DNA of 64,000 nucleotides from Condylostoma magnum (taxonomy: Eukaryota > Ciliophora > Heterotrichea > Heterotrichida > Condylostomatidae): NCBI GenBank assembly GCA_920105805.1, contig CAKKTI010000003.1, forward strand, positions 124,001-188,000, written 5' to 3'. Numbering within the stretch: position 1 is the stretch's first letter; the number at the start of each line of letters is the position of its first letter. The notes below the pieces were generated by a model that saw only the letters and a list, made by a program, of their open reading frames with translations, was not told the DNA's origin and made no database searches. The translations under genes were made by a program, and so were the position numbers. Of this stretch, positions 26,204 through 38,625 are shown piece after piece.

Positions 26204-27514
26204 ATGGATTTTTAGCTAGAAATTACACTGCCTCTCATCATACAACTCTAAACAGCATAATATATTTCTAAGGGTTATGTCGACCTTCAAATACAGGAGT
26301 ATATCACTACTACTATAAAATTGATAAAATAAAGAGATCTCATTAGCTACATTACTATTAAAAGGCTTAATTTATTCGAAGTACATCGGATTTATTAAAG
26401 GAAGAATAGCTTAAAGGGTGAATATAGACTATCAAGATAAATTTTCTAAGGTGCTGATATAACCTGAAAAGATAAACAACAAATAATATGATTAAGCTAT
26501 TCATAAATTGCATCAGAAATATAAAGAAGACAAGGAATGATCAAGAGAGAGTAAGCAGTATAATACACTAATTTAGTATTCGGCAAAAATAGAGAATATA
26601 TAAGATTGCTTTAATACCAAACAAAAATGAACTAAATACTAAAACAAGCTAAAAAGCTTATTTAAAGGCAGCCAACATCTTTAAGATAATACTTAAATGG
26701 AGTGTGAGGACTATGTATTCAAGATAACATAGCTATTAGCGGTAATTAAGATAATACTATATAACTTTATGATTTATCAAATTTGAACAATAGTAAATAA
26801 ATTGGAAAGCATAGTGATTGGGTAACCAGTGTATGTATTGAAGGTAATAGGGTAGTAAGTGGTAGTAATGATAAAACTGTGTGCCTTTGGAACTTATCAA
26901 ATCCAAATCATAATAGGAAAATCGGAAGACATAATGGCGGAGTATGAAGTGTATGTATATAAGGTCTAATAGCTATCAGCGGAGGTGATGATCATAAAGT
27001 TAAATTATGAGATTTATTAAATGCAAGTAACAATAGAGAGATTGGAAGGCATAGTAGTTATGTATTAAGCGTATGCATTAAGGATAATATAGTTATAAGT
27101 GGTAGTCATGATAAAACTGTACGACTTTGAGACTTATGAGATGTATATGGAGATAGAGAAATTGGAAAACATGATAGACTGGTATGAAGTGTATGTATTG
27201 AAGGCAATAATGTTATAAGTGGAAGTAAAGATAAAACTGTGAGGCTTTGGGACTTACAAAATCCAAACAATAATAGAGAAATTGGAAGACATTGTGATAT
27301 GGTATGGAGTGTACGCATTGAAGGTAATAATATAATCAGTGGAAGTGAAGATAAAACTGTGAGGCTTTGGGACTTTTAAAATCCAATAAACAACAAAGTC
27401 TTATTATAATCTACAAACGGCATTCTATCTGTGGCTATAAATAATAATATTGTATTAGCTGGAGAAGGTGGTTCAAATAAGTCTAATAGTATTAAGTACT
27501 GGAGTTTAGATTAG
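26204..27514 (+). CDS. WD40 family gene 2: N-terminal helical domain plus seven blades
   Basis: 436 codons. The N-terminal 165 residues share the family ending NQILKQAKKLIQRQPTSL, then seven 40-residue WD blades run from LCIQDNIAISGNQD to the last, VAINNNIVLAGEGG...YWSLD. The gene uses TGA as Trp at least six times, at the invariant propeller Trp (RLWDL, KLWDL) and at the VW of VWSVCI; other blades of the same gene use TGG there. This is direct internal proof of TGA as Trp. Stop is taken as TAG 27512-27514 after SLD; TAA at 27545-27547 is the alternative. The next gene's ATG follows at 27591 in another frame. Function unknown. Confidence 0.87.
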
Positions 27515-27590
27515 TTATATGATTATCTTCTTTCTTTGTTGTTATAATATATCTTCTTTGCCATCTAAATCAAGATAAATAGTTATAAAA

Positions 27591-28922
27591 ATGGATTAGT
27601 AAGCAAGAGGCTTATTATCTATCTTTGTAAGTTACTCCTAATGAAAAAGGGATTTAAGATATGATCCATATCAATAAACACCTCCCTTTCTAGAGAATTA
27701 CTTTACTGTTATAACAACATCAACAGTGCATATGTCTCATTCAAATATCATGCTTAATACACTTAAATGATTTAAGGACACCAAAATCTCTCATAATTTA
27801 GATGAATTATTGATATTGGATAGACTTGTAATATCATTTGCTACTAAAATAATCAAGGAAGATCCAATAGTACAAGAAACTTACGGAAGAGTCAAACATT
27901 AAATTAAAATAAGAGAAGAAGTACTGAAGAGTGAAGGACTAATACAATTCATAAATTAGATTTATCAGAAAAACTAACAAGGAAAATATACTAATAATCC
28001 CTTAAGATAACTTTAATACTGTAGAGATACAAAGAAAACATTAAATTAAGTTTAAAAACTAGCTTAAATTCCAAAGCAGCCGACATAGTTACTAGAACAT
28101 CCAGTAGAAATTAACAGTCTATGCATTGAGGGTAATATTATTATAAGTGGGGATGACGATTCTACTGTGAGACTTTGGGAACTATCAAATTCAATCAACA
28201 ATAGAATAATTGGAAGACATAACGACTGAGTAAAATGTGTATGTATTGAAGGCAGTCATGTAGTCAGCGGAAGTGATGATAAAACTGTACTATTTTGGGA
28301 CTTATTAAATCCAAATGACAATAAAGAGATTGGAAGACATAATGATACAATATACAGCGTTTGCATTCAAGGTAATGTAGTTATTAGTGGAAGTTTTTAC
28401 ACTGTGTGAATTTGGGACCTATCAGATCCAAATAAAAACAAAGAGATTGGAAGACATAATGATTGGGTAGAAAGTTTATGTATTGAAGGCAATATAGTGA
28501 TAAGTGGCAGTGTTGATAAAACTGTGAGGCTGTGGGACTTATAAAATTCAAACAATAATAGAGAGATTGGAAGACATGATGGTATAGTGAGCAGTGTATG
28601 TATGAAAGGAAATATAGTTATAAGTGGAAGTGCTGATAAAACTGTGTGGCTCTGGGATTTACTAGATTCGAGTAATAATAGAGAGATTGGAAAACATGAT
28701 GATTGGGTTAAAAGTGTAAGTATTTAAGATGATAAGGTGGTTAGTGGAAGCCATGATGCAACTGTGAGAATTTGGGATTTATTAAACACAGATAATAATA
28801 AAGTTGTCTTTGAATCTCCATATAGTATTCTATTTGCGACTCTAAGAAACTCGATTATATTGTTTGAAGAATATCATTTTGATCATGACTCTTATAGAGT
28901 AATTTACTGCAGTCTAAATTAG
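27591..28922 (+). CDS. WD40 family gene 3: N-terminal helical domain plus seven blades
   Basis: 443 codons from ATG 27591. The N-terminal region starts MDQQARGLL and ends QKLAQIPKQPTQLLEHPVEI, nearly the same hinge as gene 5 (PKEPTQLVEHPVEI). Seven blades follow. Blade 3 is one residue short (VISGSFYTVWIWDL), and blade 7 (ATLRNSIILFEE) ends YCSLN before TAG 28920-28922. TGA encodes Trp at SQWKRD, LKWFKD, HNDWVKC and VWIWDL. The close head-to-tail spacing (76 bp) and similarity to genes 1 and 2 indicate tandem duplication. Confidence 0.86.
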
Positions 28923-28946
28923 TTTATTAAGTATTATTGTGTGTAA

Positions 28947-29951
28947 ATCTAGTATATTTATAACTTTATTCTTCAGAATTATTTTAGTACATACTAACTG
29001 TTTGTTTGATGTCTTCAACTACTAAAATTGACGTATAAATGTATTAAGTGTGAGGAAAAGACATAATCACATCTTAAAAGGATATGTTTTAATTAATGAG
29101 CTAATTGAGTATTTCCTTGATCTTTTTTGTAAACAACCCCCGAATTATGATAAGCTATTTGAATTCATTAAATGATTAAAAATAAGACATTTAAGGAATT
29201 TAATCTTAGTATATATTAAGCTCATATAAATAAACTAACTATAATTTGAATAGATTATTGCTTCTGTCTATCACCTATAATACGAGAGTATTATGCTATT
29301 TACAATTACTAATAATTTCCGGCTTCTCCAAATATTCTAAAGGTTTAGCCTTATTTTACTCTACCCATTAAACATTTGCTACATATTTGAGTTAATTGTA
29401 TAATAAAGATCTTGAATAAATAATTATACTGTCAGTATACTAATAATATGATAATAATTAAATCTAGTTTGTTTCTATTGATCTAAAAGGAACTTAGAAA
29501 TAATTTGTAATTAAACTATTTTTTATTGTAATTGATCTCTGAGAGCAAAGATTAGGCTTATTTTAAAATATTTTAAAGGAATAATATAATTTAGTTAATA
29601 TAAAGATTTCTTTTAAACATTCTTCCTTACTTGGACTCTTATAAAAAGTATGAAACTAAAGCATGTTTTATAGTAGTTAAAATTTGTATAATAAGAGTAA
29701 TTATTAGCTTTACATATTATTAGTTTGCAAACTAGGAGAGAATTAGCATTTGAATACAAATAATCTACAAAGTTTATACAAGGAGCAAGTGCTATTATAC
29801 TGAAGTTAAACCTCCAACAAATCATAAAGCATGTATTTATAAAATCAACCTATTTTACGCTTCATAAAGCCCATATAATTCAGATAATTTGCAATAGAAA
29901 CTCTATTAATCCTTTCTATAAGATTAACCATCTAAATTTCATTAATAAAAT
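28947..29951. other. AT-rich intergenic region, nothing recognised
   Basis: One kilobase between WD40 gene 3 and the receptor gene. Open stretches exist because TGA is the only non-Gln stop, but none has recognisable domains or protein-like composition. TTAATAAAAT precedes the receptor ATG. Confidence 0.4.
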
Positions 29952-32900
29952 ATGCTATAACTCCTTCTGATCATCAAAGCTGTCCTAAGTCTGGATTCTG
30001 TAGCAATTCTGGATGACAACGACTCTCTTATACCTTAGTTCAATCAACAAGTGCAAACTCTGTCATACTCTGAGTGAATACAGAGCCCTATTGATAGCGC
30101 CAAGGTTTATTACATCGCCACTACAAATCCTCTGTAGACTTACAATGCTCTAAGGCAAATCAACCTCAAAGACAAAATATTTGTTGAGCTTGCCCCAAAT
30201 TTCCTCAACTATGACAACTTTATCCGATTTTAACCGAAGACTACTCATTTATCCGCTGCCATTTTAGACTTCCTTAGAAAATTTTAGATAGATGGAAAAA
30301 TCGCCATCTTTACGGACAAAACTATCCAAAACTTACAAATTTATCAAGATATAAGAAATGCTTTGATTGGGGAGTAATATGACTTTTTGGATGTGCATAT
30401 GCTTCCTGAAGTTGACATAGAAATGTTTAAGCCTTATATAGATAAGTCTATTAAGCTCAAAAGTTACAAAAAAGTTATATGTCTAGCAAATAATTTTTAC
30501 TGTGGAAGTCTTAACAAAGCTCTGAAAAAATCAAAATTAGAGAAAAAAGGTTAATTCTTCTTAATAGCCAATGAATCCTGCTCTGATGTAGATTAAATTG
30601 GATCAATCTGCATATAATAGACCCTTAGCTTTCCATGAAACTCAAGCAAAACAACTCCGCTAGATCACTTCAGACTAATCGATGAGTTTATTAAAGAAAT
30701 AATTTCAACAGAGATATGTAATGAGATCTTCCTTGATTGCATAAGAGACCAGCTAAATCTACTTATAACCTCAAAAGTGAATTAGAAGATTTTCAACATT
30801 TGGAACTTAGTCGAAAATGGCTGGGAAATAATCGGGACTTATCAATAAAACAAGCTAGAAATAACGAATGACTCTCTTTTTATAGGAAGTACGTATGAAT
30901 GGCCGAATAATGACTTGTATTAGATAAAAATTACAGGGAATAAAGACCCTAATGAGCCTAATGGAACTTAGGATGAATTAACAAGACTAATAGCCCCAGT
31001 TTATGATATTTTGATTGATTACTTTAATGAATCATAAGACTTTTTTGAGTTCTATGAGCTGAAAATATAATACATTGAAGGATGCGGTGTACTCTAATCA
31101 AATTATGAGACATAACTTAACTGCTTAAAGGGTGTAAACGGAGATTTAGGCATTGCTTGAGTCTATAACTTTTGGGTATCAAGTTTTTCGACTCTTTTCT
31201 AAGCAATGGAAGATTTAGGGATTAAAACTCTTTTGATTTCACCAGTTGATAACACTAAGTTATTTCTGGAAAGATCAAAACATCCTTTATATGCAGGTTA
31301 TTAACCTGACTCATTAGAAATATTTTGATTGATTGCTAGAATGTTCAAATCATTCAAATGAAATAAAATTCTTTAAATTCAAGATCCTTTTTTGGCAATG
31401 CAAATCGAATTAATCTAAAAAATATTCAAATAAAATGACATTTTGATAGAAAATGATCATTTTGATTATTCTTAATGAAATCCAACTAGTCCAGATGATT
31501 ACGAGGACGAATATGTTGAAGTATTAGACTTCTTTAGCAATGCAGAGTCAAGAATACTATTCGATACTACTTCATAATACAAAATGTATTTTCTACCAAG
31601 TGCTCTTTATAATAGGGGCTATAAAGATAGGTTTGTATTCTTTACTCTAGTTAATTACAATGAGGAATATTTCACCCCTAAAGGATTTGAATATTTAAGG
31701 TAGTTTTTTACTGGATCTATCTGTTATACTAGATAAGCATTTAAAAACTCATAGGGAGTCTGGCTGTAAAAGATTTTACTAGATAAAATAGGAGCTTTAC
31801 TTGACTATTAATGCTATATGGCTGATGCAATTATTCATTTGATGCATAGTATTGACCATGCACTGGTAAGAGGATTAAACTATGAAGATCCTTACATTAT
31901 AAGAGATATTCTAAGTTCTATTTCAGTCGAAGGATGCTCACAAAGAGTTAGGATTTAATAAAACATTAATGCTCTTTATGAGCCTTATATAAGGTTTAAT
32001 AGTATAATGTATGAAGATAATGTACTTTTTAAGAGATAATACTTTGAATTTTCTGTATTTAATTCAAAATATTTTGATTATACAGATGAGTTTGAACATA
32101 TTTGGATTACTGGAAGCTCAGAGATACCTTCCGATACTATTGATACATCTCATGAATGTTACTATAAAGATGAAGGTGAGATGACTGGCGCCTAGAATAC
32201 TACGATTGGAATTATAGCTGGATGTATTACAGTCCCAATCACTATTGTATCAATCTTTAACGTTATAACTATAAATTTATAAGTTTAAGATATGCAGGAG
32301 AAAAAGTTAGCCTTGTGATAAGATGTGATGATTCTTGCTGGAATATTAGTAGAAGTAGTCCAATATCTAGCAGCTGGATTTGAATACACTCATATTCATT
32401 ATATAGGTAAATTACTTTTATCAGTTATAGGACTGTCATTTAATCCGAAGATTTAATACTTGAATCTGAGTTATAAAGCCTCTATAATAGCTACAATTTG
32501 CTTAGTATTAATCTGGGTTATATTCTACATCTTATGCTATCTTTTTCTCTAAAGAAGAGTAAGAAAGTTCTATGGATTAGCAAGAATAGGAGAAACATTG
32601 ATTCCATTAGGAAGTACTATCTTATTCTTTCCAGCTGCAAGAATGCTTTTAACTACAGCGTACTGTTATGAAGGGTAATCTGAAGATAAACTAAACTTAC
32701 ATCTAGATTGTGATATTCCTTGCTGGTAGGGAGAGCATTACATTTATTTCTTCCTAAGTTTGCCAGCTTTTATTATCTATGCTATAGCTGCATCATATTG
32801 CATAATGCAGCATAATTGTTACTGATTTTATATTAGAAATCTTTATGTATCAAAGCATTATATATACGAAAGGATGATTTTTAAGCTTTTGTATATATTT

Positions 32901-33377
32901 GCGTCATAATTATTCATATACAGTTATACTACCAGAAGTTTAGCTTGTCTATTATTACTATTCATTTAGTTTATAATGTGCTGTTCTATCAGAACATACA
33001 ATGATAAAAGAACTAGAGGATTTTAAATATTAGCGTCTATGTTGGCAACTATTATTGCTTTACTTCTATATTTATCGCAAGACTTGGATGCACAAGCTAA
33101 CTTTATTGGAATTATAGTATCCGGAGTTATAGGATTTACTAGTTTTGTTATAGTAATTGTCTATATTTTCAAATATACCAAACCTATGATAGCATTTCCC
33201 AAAACGGTGTATATTCAAGGATTATTACGCTATGCTGTAGGCATATCAAACTTAAAATAATTTTACAATGATAGACTAGAAGTATTATAAAGTTAACTAA
33301 GCTTATGGAATTAAATGTATGTGGAGTAAAATAATAATCTTATTACTAAAGAAACAAACAGGATAAGTGAATTATAG
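29952..33377 (+). CDS. Receptor-like protein with two PBP1-type ligand-binding domains and multiple TM helices
   Basis: 1,141 codons in one frame. A signal-like N terminus (MLQLLLIIKAVLSLDSVA) precedes a first periplasmic-binding-protein-like domain to about residue 310, ending in the receptor pattern FNIWNLVENGWEIIGTY...WPN seen in ANF/GABA-B-type receptors. A second such domain covers about residues 370-730, with LLISPVDNTKLFLERSKHPL and a following Lys-Trp (FKSFKWNKILQI). About nine hydrophobic helices then run to residue 1100. TGA is Trp at many sites, including SEWIQ, IAWVY, KWNKI and CYWFY. Probably a surface receptor for small molecules. The stop is taken as TAG 33375, first of a stop cluster. 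Class C GPCR is one possibility, but the helix count is high. Confidence 0.7.
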
Positions 33378-33442
33378 TTAGGTTAATATTTTTAATCAAA
33401 TCTAAAGTTAATATAGGTAAATAAGTTATATAATATGTACTA

Positions 33443-34690
33443 ATGCCTTTATTTAAAACTAAAAATCGGCTTATTGTATACAGTTTTATATTTATTCCAT
33501 TAATTACTGTATTATCTTAAATGCATCTTTATACTCTTTCTAAACTTTCGCCTGAATATGTTATTTTTGGGATAGTTATACTGCTCATCTTTCATTAAGA
33601 CAATTCTAAGGGATTATCAGGATATTAAGTTAATTACTTTACAGTTTTAATCATTAATATTCTTGTTAGATTTCTTTTATAATCTATCCACTGCTTAGCT
33701 TTTTCTATTGAACTTTATTTATAACTTTCATGGCAATTAATTTTAATTGAACTCAGCATTGATTAATATTCTTCAAGCAGTACTTTTAGCATAATCTTAG
33801 CCTAAGACACTGGATTATTATGCTTTTAAAAAGCTGCAATTATTAAGAGATTATCCTTTGTATTAGCAAATGCTAATAGTTTAAACTACTTTTATCTCTT
33901 GAAAGATTTGCGAGAGTTATAAGTCTATTTTAATTCCTTTTATAATGTAAGGAAATTTGCCATTCAATTGAATTCCTTTTATAATTTTTAATGCATATTT
34001 TATAAGATTTAACTTTGCAAATGTAAGAATGATTTAATACTATTACCCTTTATGCTTACTACCATAGAGTTTTACGTTATCGGATAAATCAATTATAATA
34101 CGAATAAAGAATTTAATTTATAAAAAGGTGCTGAGAATGATGCATTCTTACTGCTAAAAAATTGATATCTTATTTGTAAATCTGTATTGGAACTGGACTT
34201 GTCAAAATGACTGTAAATTGCTTATCTTCTGACTAGAATAAGAATTAGTCCATAAGTAACGACTAACCATAACTTCTATTTTAAATTTTCATGTCTTTTG
34301 CCTATTTAATGCTTTAATTTCAGAATACAATATATAAGTCCTTATTTTTATCTTTATAATTTCAAACTAAAATTGTAGTCTATTATGTATACTTATCAGC
34401 TATATTTCATTAATTAGAATTTTTAGATAAGAATTTTTCCTAATGAAAGCTTGCAAATGATGATTTCAATCAACGTAGTATGTTATCTTTTACTAAAACT
34501 ACTTATTCTATTAAGAGTGAAGAGGGTTATATTTGAATAATACTATTTATTATCTAACAGTTGCAAACTGCTAATAATTTTTATTAGAATTATTTAATAA
34601 TCAGAAATTAGGCTATAACAACTTAATTAGCCACCAGATGTACTGCATATCAATAATAAATATTGTTTAACTAATTTACATAGTCTTTAA
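33443..34690 (+). CDS. Hypothetical multi-pass membrane protein
   Basis: About 415 codons, not recognised. The N-terminal 100 residues contain three to four hydrophobic helices (for example LIVYSFIFIPLITVLS). The middle is hydrophilic and the C-terminal part has further hydrophobic stretches. Only two TGAs occur in frame, both sensible as Trp (KNWYLI, SKWLQI), fewer than expected by chance in such AT-rich DNA. It begins 65 nt after the receptor gene on the same strand, so the two may be functionally linked. The end is uncertain (TAA at 34688 or 34712); the convergent WD40 gene ends at 34727. Confidence 0.45.
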
Positions 34691-34726
34691 AGATATATAA
34701 CATTTATATCATAAGTAATTAATAAC

Positions 34727-36007
34727 CTAATATACTACTTTTTTATAGTTTATTTTCCCACTATCTTCTCCAAATGCAACGATTGATTTCTTCATAGCTC
34801 CACATACGATTTTATTTTGGCACTGTAATAGAATCTTATTATTACTTGGATTTAATAAGTCTCAAAGTCGTACAGTTTGATCAGAGCTTCAACTAACCAC
34901 TTTATCACCTTTAATCCATACATTTTTTACTTTATGATCATGTCTTCCAATCTCTCTATGATTCCTTGGATCTTACAAATCCCAATTTCATATAGTATTA
35001 TCATAACTTCCACTAATCACTTTATTACCTTTAATACAAACACTTCTTACTGATTCATCATGTCTTCCAATCTTCCTATTGCCGTTTGGATTAGATAAGT
35101 TTCAAAGCCTTACAATTCCATCTCCTCCACCACTGATAACTGTGTTTCCTTCAATGCATACACTGACTACTCATGCATGATGTTTTCCAAGTTTTCTATT
35201 GTTATTAGGATCTAATAAGTCCCAAAGCCGCACAGTTGTATCTTCACTTCCACTTACTACCTTGTTAGCTTCAATACATACACATCATACCCAATTTTTA
35301 TGTTTTCCAATTATTTTATTGTTATTTGAATTTTATAAGTCTCAAAGTCGCACAGTTTAATCTTGACTTCCACTTATTATTGTGTTTCCTTCAATGCATA
35401 CGCTGAATACAAAGCCGTCATGTCTTCCAATTATTTTATTTTTCCTTGGGTTTGATAAGTCCCAAATGCGTACAGTTTAATCCATACTTCCTGATACTAC
35501 TGTATTATCTTTCATGCATAATTAGTATACTTTGCCTTCGTGATATCCTAGATGTGTTCTTTGCTGGGAGATGTATATTTATTTAGTTTAATTTAGTATT
35601 TGATTCATTTATTTGTAACATTAAAGTAATTTTAAGGAATTTTCTGTATATTTGGGAAATACTTAATGGATTGATTCTTATCTTTGTATAATTTCTCCTC
35701 TTATTTTCTGTTTTATTATAAAGTGATTAGTTACTTCATTACCAGGTAATTATCATAATACATTCATAATGTCTATGTACTGCATGTTTTGAGTACTTAT
35801 TAGCTAAGATGTGGTTTTTAAGTGTTGTAGTAGAGTTGTAACACTAGAAGTATGCTTCTTCTATTCTTCTAGCATTATAATAATAGATTAATAGTCTCTG
35901 GTAAAGGGAAGCATTAATAGCTTAGTCTTAAGATTTGTGAGAGTTAGAAGTTTTAATATAAAAGGAGCTACTAGGACCTAAAATATATGTTCTAGGTTTT
36001 TATCCAT
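34727..36007 (-). CDS. WD40 family gene 4: N-terminal helical domain plus seven blades
   Basis: 426 codons from ATG 36007 to TAG 34727. The N-terminal region MDKNLEHIFQVLVAPFIL ends MNQILNQTKQIY, with a diverged hinge SQQRTHLGYHEG. Seven blades follow, from LCMKDNTVVSGSMDQ to VWIKGDKVVSWSSDQ and the last, GAMKKSIVAFGEDSG. TGA is Trp in several blades (RLWDL, HAWVV, WNWDL, SWSSD). This copy is on the opposite strand from genes 1-3, so the family spread by more than simple tandem duplication. The C terminus ends KINYKKVVY rather than YWSLD. Confidence 0.85.
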
Positions 36008-36445
36008 TTTATTAGTAGAAAGAATTACCAAATTTTAGCATAATAAATTAATAATACTGCTATAATAAGCTATTAGACCATAAGTAATATTAATAGCTAC
36101 TTTATTCATATTAACTAATAATCCTTTATAATTTAATTACCATGAAAATAATAAATAAGCAATAATCATCATTATGATATTTTACTTACATTTCAGCATA
36201 TAATGGATCATAAGATACAATAAGAAAACTGAAGAAGAACTAAAATCCTTTTAAATAGCAAACGGGGGTTTTAGGCCATTTTTCACAAACAAAGTACATA
36301 ATTAAGTCATAAATCTAAATAAGTAATTTAAGGAATATTAATTGAATAAGTTATAATAAAGTGGGCTATTAGATCTTTACAATGAAGGAATAAATAACTT
36401 TTATTAATGAAACAAATACAGTTATCTAAAAATCTTACTAATGAA
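36008..36445. other. Intergenic region between two minus-strand WD40 genes
   Basis: 438 bp, very AT-rich, containing the presumed 3' end of WD40 gene 5 and the upstream region of gene 4 (TAATAAAATG at its start). No other feature seen. Confidence 0.4.
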
Positions 36446-37780
36446 CTAATCCAGGCTCCAATAACTTACTATGTAAGAGTTGTTTATAACATAATCTTCC
36501 CCAATCAATAAAATAGAGTTTTTTAAAGTCACAAATAGAATAGTATACTGAGATTTAAATAAGACTTTATTGTTATTAGGATTCAGCAAATCTCAAATTC
36601 GTACAGTTTCATCAGTACTTCCACTGATCACCTTTTTACCTTCAATACTTACACTAAATACTATATCATTATGTCTCCCAATTTCTCTATTATTACTTGG
36701 ATCTGATAAGTCCCAAAGCCACACAGTATCATCTCAACTTCCACTTACAACAATATCACCTTAAATACAAGCACTACTTACTTTATTATTATGCCTCCCA
36801 ATTTCTCTATTATTATTATAATCTGACAGATCTCAAAGTCATACAGTTCTATCGCTACTTCCACTTATAACTGCATTTCCATCAATACATACACTTTCTA
36901 CCCAATTATTATGTCATCCAATCTCTCTATTATTACTTGAATTTGATAAGTCCCAAAATGCCACAATTTAATAGCTACCACTTATAACTGTATTGCCTTC
37001 AATACAGACACTTGTTACTTCTTAAGTATGCCTCCCAATCAGTCTATTATTGTTTGGATTTTACAAGTCTCAAAGTTGTATAGTTTTATCCCAGCTACCA
37101 CTAATTACTGTATTATCTACGATTTACACACTTCTTACTGCATCGTTATGTCTCCCGATTAGTCTGTTATTATTGGAATTTGATAGGTTCCAAAGTCTCA
37201 CAGTAGAATTTTCATCTCCACTAACCACTTTGTTGCCTTCAATGCATAAGCTGTGTATTTCTACTGGATGTTCTACTAATTACGTTGGCTCCTTTGGAAT
37301 TCCTTAAGCTTATTTTAGTAATTTATTTATTTAAATACGATATTAGAGCAGTTTAATGGGGTTATATGTAGATCCTTGTGTCTAATTGCTTTAAAATACT
37401 TTTTAATCTTTTATTACTGCTTAGTTTTTCTTAATAGAATCTGAAACTCATATATAACTTTTTCCTTATTGTATAATTAACTAATCAATTAGTTTTTTAG
37501 CAAGTGGAGTTAAAAGTCTATATAAAATTTACAAATAATCTAAATTTCGAGTTATTTTTACTTGAAATAGGCTGATATCGTGTAAAAAATTACGCGTTTT
37601 TAGTAACATTTTCCCATAAGACATATGTTACTCTACTAATGTTTGAATAATAGCTGCATGATTCTCTAGAGAGGTAAATGCAGATTGTTACAATTCAGCA
37701 TTATATGCAATTGAGCAGGTTGATTGGTATAGGAAAGAAGCTCCGAGAAAAGGTACGAAAGATTCTAGTTATAAATCCAT
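36446..37780 (-). CDS. WD40 family gene 5: N-terminal helical domain plus seven blades
   Basis: 444 codons from ATG 37780. The N-terminal region MDLQLESFVPFLGASFLY ends INKLLKQAQGIPKEPTQL. Seven blades run from LCIEGNKVVSGDENSTVRLW to VTLKNSILLIGEDY...YWSLD. Blade 3 is short (VISGSYQIVAFWDL), as in gene 3, suggesting shared ancestry of these two. TGA is Trp in blades 2-6 (for example IQLWDL, IGWHNN, GSWDDT). Stop is taken as TAG 36446-36448 after SLD; TAA 36404-36406 is the alternative and would add 14 residues. Confidence 0.85.
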
Positions 37781-37939
37781 TTTTGTAAAACTTTATATAG
37801 GAAATCGACTTAGATAGTGAAGGATTTAAAGAAAGAAATAAGATAATCTTAAATCGTGATATCACTATTATCCAAAGCTAAATATTAAAACCTTTACAGT
37901 ATGTGTAATCTCATCAAATTTGCCAATTATATAATAATA

Positions 37940-38625
37940 ATGAAAAACTGTACTGAACCAATCGCCAGAAATCTAGTTGCTAGTATCGATTTCTACTAAT
38001 TCTACCTAGTAAATCATATGGGATGGCCTGTTAACTGTAAAGTTCAAAGCATTTTAAAAGACTAAATCTTCACCTATAACAATTTGAGAGATCTATGGCA
38101 GAATTAATCAAGATATAATCCAACAGCAAGCTTAGAAGAACCTTTTAAATTCGCTAGTTTTTTATAATTGCTTCCCAACATGCGGTAGTCACCTCAATTG
38201 ATGACTTTATAAGAGATAATGAGATAAAAGCCGAATATCTGAAATATTTAGATGTTTTGGTGAGTAATTAAGCTGAAAAAAACATATAAAGAGCGAATTT
38301 CGATGATTTGATAGAAGTATTACTTAAGACATACGAAAGAATATCGTGATAACTTCTTTTTATTAGAATAGATCAGAAAGAACAAGCTAATAGAAGCTTT
38401 TAATAGATTATGAGAAATTAAGGAGTTAATTAAATAAGAGCTGTATAATATATAAAGCATTAAGCAAAACAACTAGAATTATAGCAAAAATGACTCTAAT
38501 GAATGGAATAAAAGGGGGAAATAAGGAATCATTGGGTATTATCAGTTTGTATTTCAAGAAGTGAATAATTAATAGTATCAGGTGGATAAGATTATAAAGT
38601 AAGAGTATGGGAAATTTAGTTAGAT
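37940..38625 (+). pseudogene. Decayed copy of the second WD40 type
   Basis: The ATG at 37940 opens MKNCTEPIARNLVASIDF, matching the start of the 63110 gene (MENCIEPIVRNLITRIVY), and HMGWP and VQSILKDQIFT are shared. From about 38150 the matching protein (DDFIRDNEIKAEYLKYLDVL) lies in a different frame. Only one WD unit of the SRSEQ type remains, VLSVCISRSEQLIVSGGQD then KVRVWEI near 38540-38625. At least one indel and loss of blades indicate a broken gene. Confidence 0.7.

Noticed and set aside
28947-29951. Minus-strand 70-codon frame at 29613-29825
   Set aside because: No domain, AT-rich composition, and no conserved context; likely chance.
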